Assembly: GCF_039655865.1 (NCBI RefSeq)
Contig: NZ_JBBYXL010000008.1
Location: forward strand, 1 to 64,000
DNA: 64,000 bases
Direction: 5' to 3'
Source of the DNA: Prosthecobacter sp. SYSU 5D2
Lineage (GTDB): Bacteria; Verrucomicrobiota; Verrucomicrobiia; Verrucomicrobiales; Verrucomicrobiaceae
Part shown: in pieces, positions 1-8,300 of the stretch
Layout of the letters: the number at the start of each line of letters is the position of its first letter
Position numbering within the stretch: the stretch's first letter is position 1
Made by a program: the position numbers and the translations under genes
Notes under the pieces: generated by a model
The model's input: only the letters and a program-made list of their open reading frames with translations
Told to the model about the DNA's origin: nothing
The model's database searches: none

Positions 1-96
1 ATGGAGAGTATTCACGACGCGCACGGTTCACGACGCTCGAAGCCGCATAAAATCAAGGATCCAGCCATTTTCCGCTTGACGCCTTTTTTTCAGAGA

Positions 97-199
97 AGGG
101 TGCGACTTTTGACAAAATGGCAGACTGCTGTGAGAATGACGAATGTCTCAATCTAATGGCAAAGCATCGAAATATTAAATCTGTCAATTGTCGCACCCT
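97..199. repeat. Palindromic ~103-bp element, copy A
   Basis: The ends are imperfect inverted repeats: AGGGTGCGAC, two bases, then TTGACA, mirrored at the other end (16 of 18 positions match). The right end continues into TGACCCCG. The same element recurs at 2471-2571 and 2627-2730, and a decayed copy lies near 4806-4895. It has no coding capacity of its own and looks like a REP/MITE-type non-autonomous element. It supplies the false C-terminus of the phage gene fragment beside it. Confidence 0.8.
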
Positions 200-207
200 G
201 ACCCCGT

Positions 208-907
208 TCCCCCCCTCCTGGACGGCGGGCAGGATGGCATTGCCCTGCAACTGCTCTGTCGGAAACTCGACCGCCAGGGAGGCCCCGGCATTCTGCAAAT
301 AACGGCCCACCGACCAGCTGGTGGGAGCGCTGAAGCGAGACAGGGCTTTTGCCAAAGGCTTGAACCTGCCGAGACTGAATATCATGGAAAGATATTCTGT
401 GGCAGCCTGCAACGGGGCGGCGACCGCGCCGATGACGGGCGCATGCTCACGGTCCACGCCGCGCCGCAAAGCCTCCAGGCGGTTTGCCTCGGTAAAATCA
501 AGCGCAAACAGGGGGATGGCGGCATAGGGCCCTGTCAAAGAAACCGCGACGGATGGCAGCACGGCCCCGGGCGCCTGCACCAGCCCCATCTCCACGGTAT
601 CATTCAGCCAGCCGACGGTGGGTCTCAGCGGATCAATGTCTGAATTGACCAGGTTCCACAATTCATCGCGGGCCTCGCTCAGCCGGTATCGCTTTTCCGT
701 GTAGTCCGGGTTTTCCGGCTTGCCATGGAACGGGGAGGAAAGCTGCCCCATGATGTTGCCAGGTGCCTCCCAGATGTATTGGAAAAAATCTTTGGCCGCT
801 CCGGCCGATGTGCCCACACGGTTGGCCATGGCCAGGATTTCCTTGTCCAGATGGGAGATCATCTGCCCGCCGAAGTTTTTCCTGTCAAACCCGGCTGCTT
901 CAGCATG
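208..907 (-). pseudogene. Fragment of a large phage ejection-protein paralogue
   Basis: The open frame (53-934) has a phage-like core between a palindromic element and an IS flank, and both its ends read through repeat DNA. The core contains an amphipathic/hydrophobic stretch (PLRPTVGWLNDTVEMGL, GAVLPSVAVSLTGPYAAIPL, EFPTEQLQ). This resembles the hydrophobic middle (about residues 370-500) of the complete gp16-like protein at 5311-9624. No start codon of its own is credible, because the first Met lies in repeat-derived sequence. It is read as a remnant of a duplicated or rearranged ejection-protein gene. Whether it was once contiguous with the 2737-3486 fragment cannot be decided from this sequence. 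Confidence 0.65.
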
Positions 908-925
908 GGGAATGGGGTCAGTGTG

Positions 926-947
926 GAATGGCACTGAATTAAGGCCG
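926..947 (+). repeat. IS4 left terminal inverted repeat
   Basis: These 22 bp are perfectly complementary to 2444-2465. They lie 2 bp from the stop codon of the transposase, which reads towards this end. Confidence 0.95.
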
Positions 948-949
948 GA

Positions 950-2392
950 TTAGGACGCATGGGCAAGGTCATCTTGGAGGTCGTAAAGGTGACGTGGTTT
1001 GGTCATGAAGGTGTATTTGTTTTGCCGGTCTTTGCATACGCGTGGTTCCTTTCTTCCGGGTCTTAGTGGCACCGCGTCATCGGCGATGGTTTGCAGCAGC
1101 ACGTCACGCCGTTGACGGGCTTGTTTGGCGCTCGGTGCACTCCAGATGGCCCACTGCCATTGGTCGAGCCGGTCCAGGGTGCCTTTAAACGACAGAACAC
1201 CTTTGGCCTTGAGTTCACGCATCGGTTCGGCGCTGACCATGAGATGCCGCACGAGGTTGTAGGCGATCATGTGCATGAGCAGTTCGCGCACGACCATGTG
1301 CGGTGTCTTGCAGCGCAGCGCGTGCATGTGCAGGCTGGTCTTGATGTCATCAAAGTAGAGTTCCACCTGCCAGCGCTGCCGATACCACGCGGCGATCTGC
1401 ACGCCGCAGATCGCCGTGGTGTCGCGCAGCGTGGTGACGACCTGCAGTTCCTGCGTGCGGAAGCCGGGGCTGGTGCTTTGCACCTTGACCAGGCGCAGCT
1501 CCAGCGTGGCGGGCAGTGCGGCATGACGTGCTTTGTGCTGTCCCTTGGGCGCTTGCAGCGGGCGATTCCAGGTGACGTGCCAGTCGTTGTCGCCCATGCG
1601 TTTGCCCTTTTCCAGCTGCGGGTCCCGCGCCTGATGCAGCCGCATGACCACATCGACGCCACGCGCCTTGCACGCGGCGATGAAGGCGTAAGAGCCAAAG
1701 GCACGATCAGCCAGCAGGATGTCGCCACTGCGCAGATGCTTGAGCATGCGCCAGGCCAGCAATGCATCGTGCGCTCTCGGCTTGCTTTTGACCGCAGCGA
1801 TCCAGGTGCCGCCATGGAGATCGAAGAGTCCCAGAACTGGCATCAGCGGGAACCCGCAGCCGGGCTTTTGCTGCGGGGCCTGCGCGTAGACAGCGGCGTT
1901 CTCCTTGGTGTCAGGCATGCGGATGCTGGTGCCATCCATCACCAGCACACGACGGCCTTCACGCGGCATTGCTCCGAGCTTCTCAACAATGTGCGTGTGA
2001 ACCTTGATGAGCAGGCGAATGGGCAGCCGTGCCCGTGCCGTGCAGTAAGCGCCCGTGTCCTGGTCGGGAAGCTTCATTCCGAGTGCGGAGCACAAGGTCT
2101 GCACGCGCGTGACCGCACGGCGGCAACTGCCATCGGCATCCAGAGTCTGCGAGAGGAAGGCCCAGAAAGTGACCAGCGGCGTGTAGATGCGGTTGCGACT
2201 GTTGCAGCCATGGCTCGTCTTGTAGCCTGCCAGAGACGGAGGCAGGACCTCTTCAAAGAGCGTGAGCAACTGAGTCAGACAGAGCTGGTCAGCCTCGCGT
2301 GCTTTGCGCTCAATCTGCTGTCTGCCACTGAGCGGTGGCCGCCCGAAAAGATGCCGGTGAAACGAGGGAAAGAACTTCGTATGCGCAGCCAT
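950..2392 (-). CDS. IS4-family DDE transposase
   Basis: This 480-residue transposase cuts and pastes its own element. The catalytic triad is visible: D153 (VMDGTS), D229 (LLADRAFGSY) and E344. The IS4 signature Y-(2)-R-(3)-E-(6)-K is exact, as Y337, R340, E344 and K351 in the segment starting WYRQRWQVELYF. The start Met at 2392 lies 52 bp inside the right inverted repeat and the stop lies 2 bp from the left one, so the gene fills the element. No frameshift is seen. A long open frame on the opposite strand (1091-2395) is a shadow of this gene. Confidence 0.95.
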   Translation of the reverse strand: MAAHTKFFPSFHRHLFGRPPLSGRQQIERKAREADQLCLTQLLTLFEEVLPPSLAGYKTSHGCNSRNRIYTPLVTFWAFLSQTLDADGSCRRAVTRVQTLCSALGMKLPDQDTGAYCTARARLPIRLLIKVHTHIVEKLGAMPREGRRVLVMDGTSIRMPDTKENAAVYAQAPQQKPGCGFPLMPVLGLFDLHGGTWIAAVKSKPRAHDALLAWRMLKHLRSGDILLADRAFGSYAFIAACKARGVDVVMRLHQARDPQLEKGKRMGDNDWHVTWNRPLQAPKGQHKARHAALPATLELRLVKVQSTSPGFRTQELQVVTTLRDTTAICGVQIAAWYRQRWQVELYFDDIKTSLHMHALRCKTPHMVVRELLMHMIAYNLVRHLMVSAEPMRELKAKGVLSFKGTLDRLDQWQWAIWSAPSAKQARQRRDVLLQTIADDAVPLRPGRKEPRVCKDRQNKYTFMTKPRHLYDLQDDLAHAS

Positions 2393-2443
2393 TGATCCTC
2401 AACGAATCGACACGGAAAAACCATGCTCGATTTTATCCCAAAG

Positions 2444-2465
2444 CGGCCTTAATTCAGTGCCATTC
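2444..2465 (-). repeat. IS4 right terminal inverted repeat
   Basis: These 22 bp are the exact reverse complement of 926-947. The 11-bp target duplication follows directly. Confidence 0.95.
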
Positions 2466-2470
2466 GGGTC

Positions 2471-2571
2471 AGTGTGCGACTTTTGACAAAATGGCAGACT
2501 GCTGTGAGACCGACCAATGCCAATCTAATGGCAAGGCATCAAAATATTAAATCTGTCAATTGTCGCACCCT
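2471..2571. repeat. Palindromic ~103-bp element, copy B
   Basis: This is the second copy of the element at 97-199. Its left end (AGTGTGCGACTTTTGACA) overlaps the IS4 target duplication. It differs from copies A and C by scattered substitutions, including GGCATC-AAAATATTAA in the centre. Confidence 0.8.
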
Positions 2572-2589
2572 GACACCGTGGGGAATGGG

Positions 2590-2624
2590 CGTTTCCACTG
2601 ACCCCGTTTCCACTGACCCCGTTT
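2590..2624 (+). repeat. Short tandem repeat with TGACCCC word
   Basis: Two direct copies of GTTTCCACTGACCCC lie back to back and run into a third GTTTCCA at the edge of copy C. They join palindromic copies B and C and look like repeated end sequences of that element family. Confidence 0.6.
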
Positions 2625-2626
2625 CC

Positions 2627-2730
2627 AGTGTGCGACTTTTGACAGAAAAGGCAGACCGCTGTGAGCCCGACGAATGCCTCAATCTAATGGCAAGGCATCG
2701 AAATATTAATTCTGTCAATTGCCGCACACT
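2627..2730. repeat. Palindromic ~103-bp element, copy C
   Basis: This is the third copy of the 97-199 element, with ends AGTGTGCGAC and GCCGCACACT. It abuts the truncated phage gene fragment at 2737 through TGACCCCG. Confidence 0.8.
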
Positions 2731-2736
2731 GACCCC

Positions 2737-3486
2737 GTTTTCCGGCGGCCTCAGCGGCAGCCACGGCCTTCTGCGCAGAGATCACATTGGCCGCCTGCTC
2801 ATTCCCCATCTGCGCCGCTAACTCGGGTGAGCGGCGGCTGTAGGCATCCTGCAAAAGCGCCTGCGCCTCTTCCGTCCGCCCCTCTGCGGCCAGCTCCATG
2901 ATGGGGATGCGGTCGGACTCAATGAATCCGGCGGAGGCCAGTTCCAGGTTGTTGCTGAGGAGGGCGTTGATGTCCGCCCGGTTAGCCATCGTATTGCCTC
3001 CGACGCCTAACAATAAGAGCGGCAGCATCCCGAGGGCGACATCAGGCCGGCTCTTCCAGAACCTCTCGTTTTCAAGCACCCAGTCCCTGTCCGGCAGGGA
3101 CTGGGTGAGGTCCGCCACAAGCTGGTGGATCACCGGGGTGGTGAGGTCCTGCGCGCCCTCGACGATGTTTTCACCCGCCGCCAGGGCACCCCCTTGGAGC
3201 GCCATCCGCTTCATCATTTCTTTGGTGGCATGACCTGTGAAGAGCTGCCTCACATTCGGGGCATATTGGAATGCGCCGAACAGTTGCGCCTTGTCCATGC
3301 CCGCCTGGATGAGCCCGCTGGGAACCGCCACTTTCAGGGCATCCGCCGGGTCCAGGTCCGGATACTCCGTGAGCAGCTCATTGGCTTCCATGTTCACATA
3401 ACCCAGCGCCACGGATGGCACGCCGATGCCGGTGGCCAGCGGAATGGCCGTGGTCAAGGTGGATGCCGTGCCGCTGGCCATGATCC
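2737..3486 (-). pseudogene. Second fragment of a phage ejection-protein paralogue
   Basis: The frame (2684-3481) starts at an internal Met and ends by reading into palindromic copy C. The middle of the translation (GALAAGENIVEGAQDLTTPV, then a hydrophobic LGMLPLLLLGVGGNTMANR, then acidic EEAQALLQDAYSRRSPELAA) parallels residues about 460-600 of the complete protein at 5311-9624 (VVVGTGGEYVDENLQFVTPL and TALPLVLIGSGAGSIRDLN). It lacks the N-terminus and everything after the second hydrophobic segment. The upstream edge is a TGACCCC word at 3494-3500. It is interpreted as a decayed paralogue of the ejection protein. Confidence 0.7.
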
Positions 3487-3605
3487 GTATTCATGACCCC
3501 ATTTGCCCCACAAAAGGTCTGAGTAACCATTTTTTTGACTTTCCGCCTTATAGACGCCTTATTGATCGCAGTTCCATAGATCAAATTCCACTTTTGTTCA
3601 CCGCT

Positions 3606-4112
3606 ATGCTGAAGTTTTGTTGCATTCACTGCGCCAGACCCATTGAGGTTCCAGATCACATGGCAGGCATTAAGGTCACCTGCCCGGCCTGTGAATGGGA
3701 GGTCACGGCCAGGGCAATTGCACCAGATGCCGAATCACCGCATTCATTAGATGGGCCGCAGGACGAGCCACCACAGAAACAAAGGGGTTTCTGGTTGACG
3801 CGTCCCGTGAATGCCACGCTTTTGAGTGCCGCACTGTTTCTCGCTTCTGTGCTCTCAGGGTCTAACTCGCCGATAGATCGTTTGGGGCTTACTCGCAGCG
3901 CTTTCGAGGAGACCATTGTCCAGGCAGGTGGTGCGTTCTTGGGATTGGCCTTTTTATCCTTCATGGTTGTCTTCTTTCTACTGGGCTTATATCTGCCATC
4001 AGGCGCAAAATTCGGGGACCTGCTGTCGCGGGGTTACTCCATCATGATTATTATCGTAACACTCATTTGCCTAATCGCCTCCCTGAACATGCGCACCAGC
4101 GGTTCCACCTGA
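3606..4112 (+). CDS. Small zinc-ribbon membrane protein, unknown function
   Basis: This 168-residue protein starts at ATG 3606; longer frames upstream run into phage DNA. The N-terminus (MLKFCCIHCARPIEVPDHMA, then VTCPACEW) has two C-x2-C pairs 20-odd residues apart, typical of a short zinc ribbon. A polar linker follows, then three hydrophobic segments (about residues 70-85, 108-130 and 140-160), suggesting an inner-membrane protein with a cytoplasmic zinc finger. It reads opposite to the phage genes and is lower in GC. It sits between decayed fragments, so it probably arrived with the inserted segment. Function is not recognised. Confidence 0.55.
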   Translation: MLKFCCIHCARPIEVPDHMAGIKVTCPACEWEVTARAIAPDAESPHSLDGPQDEPPQKQRGFWLTRPVNATLLSAALFLASVLSGSNSPIDRLGLTRSAFEETIVQAGGAFLGLAFLSFMVVFFLLGLYLPSGAKFGDLLSRGYSIMIIIVTLICLIASLNMRTSGST

Positions 4113-4153
4113 TCCCAAAGCGACTTTAATGCAGTGCTATTCTGGTCAGGTTT
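4113..4153. mobile_element. Decayed end of an IS4-like element
   Basis: The stretch starting TGATCCCAAAGCGACTTTA and ending GTGCTATTCTGGTCAGG matches the right end of the intact IS (2436-2475) with scattered substitutions. It includes the GGTCAG that follows the IS there. No matching left end or transposase remains nearby. It is taken as a footprint of an older relative. Confidence 0.6.
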
Positions 4154-4255
4154 CGTGTCGCCTGAACCCGTTTTCTTTCCCTTTCACGAAGCATACTTGG
4201 ACAATTTTTATGGTTCTTCCGAGATTAGCGTGTGATTGATCGGTGGCTTTGGAGG

Positions 4256-4321
4256 GGCTGTATTCTCCTCGAAACCCCATAAGTACAGGCTTGCCGCTGG
4301 GGTTTCGAGGGGAATGCAGCC
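4256..4321. repeat. 24-bp inverted repeat (stable hairpin)
   Basis: Arms 4256-4279 and 4298-4321 pair with two to three mismatches (GGCTGTATTC... with ...GAATGCAGCC) around an 18-base loop. There is no T-run, so it is unlikely to be a simple terminator. It may be a relic of a mobile element. The rest of 4154-4440 shows no gene. Confidence 0.6.
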
Positions 4322-4440
4322 GGGGTGCGGAGCGTCAGATGAAAGGCACTGAGATTGCTCCAGGATGACGGCCCCAGGCTGTTTCCAGGCGTTTTTGGCC
4401 CAGATCGATCACACGGAAAAGTCGGAATAACCATTTTTAT

Positions 4441-4773
4441 AGTGCGCACAAGGACGCCCTTTATGAAAAGGTCATATTGGCATGCGCAAGTGCTTCTGGC
4501 TCGGCCACTGATGCTTTAGGATACTTTCATCCTACTGATGTGATCAAGCCATTAGCTGCAATTCTGAGTCGGCCGAACGTATCTATTGCGACTTTTCAAA
4601 AACACATAAATGAGTTTTGTGAACCAGGGCGAGGCCATGTCCTTGAAAGGGCAGGTACTGCTCGGGCTTACAAATATCGGTTCTCTGAACCCCTTTTGCC
4701 TCCTTTCATATTTATGACCGCCATCACGGACCAAGTCATCACAGTGGCGCAACTGGAGATGATTAAGCGCTGA
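4441..4773 (+). pseudogene. C-terminal remnant of an AAA-type ATPase
   Basis: A frame open from about 4441 reads SAHKDALYEKVILACASA, then GYFHPTDVIKPLAAIL, RGHVLERAGTARAYKYRF and SEPLLPPFIFM. This order (LLACA, GYF..DV..PL, RG.VLE..G..R.YRF.DPL) matches the winged-helix tail of a family of AAA/ORC-like ATPases common in phage and defence loci. Only about 110 residues remain. The P-loop domain is missing and no start codon is convincing. It reads opposite to the phage cassette. Confidence 0.5.
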
Positions 4774-4805
4774 GGCAGCCCAGCAGGGAACGGCCACCAC
4801 TTTCA

Positions 4806-4895
4806 AATGAAATGGGGTCAGCTTAGAACAACGTTTCCCCCTATCAAAAGGCAAGCATCGGAATATCAATTCTGTCAAGATTCGACAGCGTTCCG
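4806..4895. repeat. Degenerate copy D of the palindromic element
   Basis: It begins with GGGGTCAG (4814). It retains the core GGCAAGCATCGGAATATCAA followed by TTCTGTCAAGATTCGAC, a clear but eroded version of copies A-C. It ends against the stop codon of the candidate immunity gene. Confidence 0.6.
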
Positions 4896-4896
4896 A

Positions 4897-5295
4897 CTAT
4901 TCATGCAGGTGCAATTCGAAACCTTCTGCGGTGATGTCAATGTCCACCCAGGAAGCTGGTTTCCCATTGTGAATACCTTCGATGGAATATTGTTGTCCGG
5001 CGGGTGCCGCCGGATTAGGCGGCCATTCAAAAACCTCAGTCACCTGATCGCCAAATTCCGCTTCGTTCAGCGTCTTCAAATAGGGATGAGATACCTTGTG
5101 CCATCTGGACACACCGCGAAAGACAAGCACGGCCGATGCCGCATTGGCTCCCTTACTTGCAAACGCTGGATGGCCTGGCTCGATCAGCAGTCCCCCGACA
5201 ACTTCAATGCGTGTGAGATCACGTCCGACGGTGATTCCAGCGTAGGTGCAATCCATGAAATCCAGATCATCAAAGTGGTTCGCAAATATCTTCAT
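4897..5295 (-). CDS. Candidate immunity protein for the adjacent toxin domain
   Basis: A 132-residue soluble acidic protein (MKIFANHFDDLDFMDCTYAG...) starting 15 bp after the stop of the ejection protein and co-directional with it. I recognise no family. It has no signal peptide or membrane segment and is rich in Asp, Glu and Trp. Position, size and a GC content visibly below the phage genes match an immunity gene behind a polymorphic-toxin tip. That role is inferred from context only. The start ATG at 5295 is the first in frame. It lies at the end of the cassette, followed directly by the degenerate palindromic element. Confidence 0.55.
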   Translation of the reverse strand: MKIFANHFDDLDFMDCTYAGITVGRDLTRIEVVGGLLIEPGHPAFASKGANAASAVLVFRGVSRWHKVSHPYLKTLNEAEFGDQVTEVFEWPPNPAAPAGQQYSIEGIHNGKPASWVDIDITAEGFELHLHE

Positions 5296-5310
5296 AGAGT
5301 TTTTCTACAG

Positions 5311-8300
5311 TTACTTTTTCCTGCGCAAAATACAAGTCCGAATGGAGGCTGAAGGAATGCTTCCACCTTCAATTCTGTGGAACGTTTGTCCTTTAAACTC
5401 TTCGGAAAGAGGTATCCACTTCTCAACGATTTCCAGGCCCATCGCACTAAGTTCAGCATCCGATGGCAGACGAATGCACTTATTTGACTTTGTCCCATTA
5501 ATTACAATGCGCCCGTCTGGTTTCAGTACACTCGCCGCATTCTTGAGCCAGTCATTTAGCATGATGCCTCGCGGATTGCTGGCCACGATGACATCCTGGC
5601 TTTCCGGCGGAAAATGACTGGCTAAATTGGCTGCGGAATCTCTAATCCCGTTTTCGGCGATGATGTCCACGTTTGTTGCACCTGGGATCTTGCTGGACTT
5701 CCCGCCAAAGACCTCGATGATTTTTTTGTTTGCACCAAGCAGGGGGCTGTTTTCGCCTGCGGGTCTTATGGGTGCCACATCGGCTGTGTCAAACGACTGA
5801 TGTGCGGCCTGCGGTAGCAGACTGGCGAGCTGGGTGAAGCGTTTTTCGATCTCGGTGTGGCGGGCTTCGGGGGTGGCCAGGGCATCGGTCTGGATGAAGC
5901 CGCCGAGGCGGGCGCGGGCTTCCGGCGGCAGCAGGGTGTGGATGGCATCCAGGCTGCGCAGGGCCTGCTCCTGGGCAGACTGTTGGTTAGGCCCGGTGGC
6001 GGGTTTTTCCAGGTGCGCGGTCCAGGCGCTGCGGGCGGCGGCCAGGTGCTCCGCCCCACGCTGAAGCAGGGTGGGCCGCATCTGTGGGTCGGCGGCGCTG
6101 CGCTCATCCAGGGCGGCGGAGACGGCTCCCAGGTCGTCGGCGCGGGACAGGGAAAAAGTGGTTTCGCTTGCGGTGGCTTCTTTATGCTCCGGCTTGACTC
6201 CTGCCATGAAATCTGCCAAATTAACATCAAGCTCGGTTGCAGCCGATGGCGGGGTCGTTTGTCCGCGCGACATCCCATCGCGGAAAGCTTCCGATGCGTC
6301 GCGGACCTCCAGGGCCTCCAGGGAATACATCCTTGGGGGCTCTGCTGTTTCCAGCAGATATCGCACCGTCATCAAAACATGCCGCCGCTGGCCATCAGGA
6401 AAAAGGGCCCAGGCATAACGACGCTCATAAAAGGCCACACTATCACCTCCCTCTCGGTCGGGAGTGCGGGCCATCACTTCAGAATTCGCAAGCAATTCAG
6501 GCAGCGCACCGATGGCTTGAAAGTGTGCGTTCACCAGCTCCCCCCCCTCCAATTTTACGCGTGCCAGTTTACCCAAACCCTGGCCCGAAAGCACAAAGGG
6601 GGATGGCATGGATGCCGCAAGCCTCTTTCCCTCTTGTTTGAGCCATACCCGCCCAGCATCCATCGCTGCTTTACCCCTGAGATCCTCAATACCGATGGGC
6701 TGGATACCCTGAACAGGAGGCGCTTTGGCTGGCTGGTTAAACTCCGTCTGCTCAAGCCTTGGACGCAGGCTAAACGTCACGCCGCTAATCCCCTCCACTA
6801 CCTGCGCAACCGCCTCCAGGTGCGACTGCTTTTGGTTAGGCGTCACAGCCGACGGGGAGACCACCCGGTCCTTCAGGCCCACGGACTGGCGGATGAGGGT
6901 CTCTAGCTCGGGGGTGAAGCCGGGGCCGTTTTGCACCTGGCGGATCATCTCGGCGCGCTTCAGTACGTTGCCCAGCTTGGACCCCAGGGCGCTTATCCAT
7001 TTGAAGGCTCCGGAGCCGGTCACGGCCTGGCGCAGGGCCTGGACATAACGTTGAGTGTGTTTGCCCGATGCCTCGTTGCTGTAGTAGCTTTTGGCCAGGT
7101 GGCTGAAGGCCTCGATGAGGTCGGAGTCTTCAATCTCTGCATCGTTCTGCGTGCGGAAGAGCGGCGTGGCGGTCTCTCCGGCGGCGGTCTCGGCGGCCTG
7201 GATTTTGGCCTCGGCATCGCGCAGGTCAGCCAGCAGGTCCCGCCGTGCTTCTGGAGTGGTGGCGCGTTTGACACCGACTTCGGCAAACTCCTCGATGAGG
7301 TCATGCGGGGTGGCTCCTTTGAAAAGCCGGATGATGGCGCGGGAGACGCCGTCGGCATGCTCGATGGAGTTGGCCCCGAGGATGACGTAGGCGGGGGTGG
7401 GGTCGCCTTCAGCAGCGGCCTCGGCGGTGGCTTGGCGGTAGGTGTCGTTTTCCAGCCGGCCTTCATCCAGCGCCCGGCTTTGGGCCTGGCGTCTGGTGAG
7501 CTGCTCCGGCTTGGCCAGGCCGCGCTCCACGGCGGTCTCCGGCGTCATCCTTTCATCCGAAAAGATGATGATGTTTTCCTGGCCTTCCTTGAGTTGGCGC
7601 TCGATGCGGGAAATGGTCTCCCGGTAGAGGTCATGGACATGCAGGTTGCGCTCGCGAGCGTCTGCCCAGCGGGCGGCATCGGCTGCCTCGAAGGTGGGAA
7701 ACTCGGCGACGGCGCGCTGCTCACGGCGCACCTGCCAGCCGTTGGCGGTGGGCCGCACGGTGGCCAGGGTGCCGTTGAGCTCCAGTTGCCCCACGGCCCG
7801 TGTTTGCACATTCAGCCGGCGCATGTACTCATTCGCCGCTGCCTGCCGCTGCTCTGGGGTGGCGGTATCCATCTGCTCGCGCATCATCGCTTCGGCAGCG
7901 CGCAGGTCGCCCCCCTCCACCGTTCTGCGGATGGTGGCAGCCACCTCCGGCGCGTACCCGGCGGCGATGAGGGCCTCCCGGTCACGCACGAGGGAACGGC
8001 CGTTGTTGAGGTCCCGGATGGAGCCTGCTCCGGAGCCGATGAGCACCAGCGGCAGCGCGGTGGAGATGATCTCCCATTGCATGCCCTTCAGCTCGGCAAG
8101 CCGGGCAGGCCAGTTCACATGCGGAATGTCCTGGGACAGGGCGGCGGCCGCTTCCTGCAAAAAAAGTGGGGTCACAAACTGGAGGTTTTCATCCACATAT
8201 TCCCCACCTGTTCCCACCACGACGCGGCTGCCAAAACGCGTGGCCAGCCCGCGAGCGGTCAGCATGGGCGAGTTCAAAAACGCGCCAAAGGCGGGTGTCC

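Larger units (their letters stand above)
915..2476. mobile_element. IS4-family insertion sequence with target duplication
   Basis: The element spans 926-2465 (1540 bp). It is bounded by perfect 22-bp terminal inverted repeats (926-947 and 2444-2465, beginning GAATGGCACTGAATT) and encodes one DDE transposase. An exact 11-bp direct repeat, GGGTCAGTGTG, sits immediately outside each end (915-925 and 2466-2476) and is a target-site duplication of the length expected for IS4 elements. The right-hand copy is also the terminus of palindromic element copy B, so the IS entered the edge of that repeat. Intact ends, an intact gene and a perfect duplication suggest a recent and possibly still active insertion. 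Confidence 0.95.

Noticed and set aside
117..302. Small ORFs inside palindromic copy A and neighbouring phage DNA
   Set aside because: They arise from repeat sequence read in several frames.
1091..2395. 434-residue open frame opposite the IS4 transposase
   Set aside because: It mirrors the transposase in a shadow frame, with no family motif, and the transposase triad is complete.
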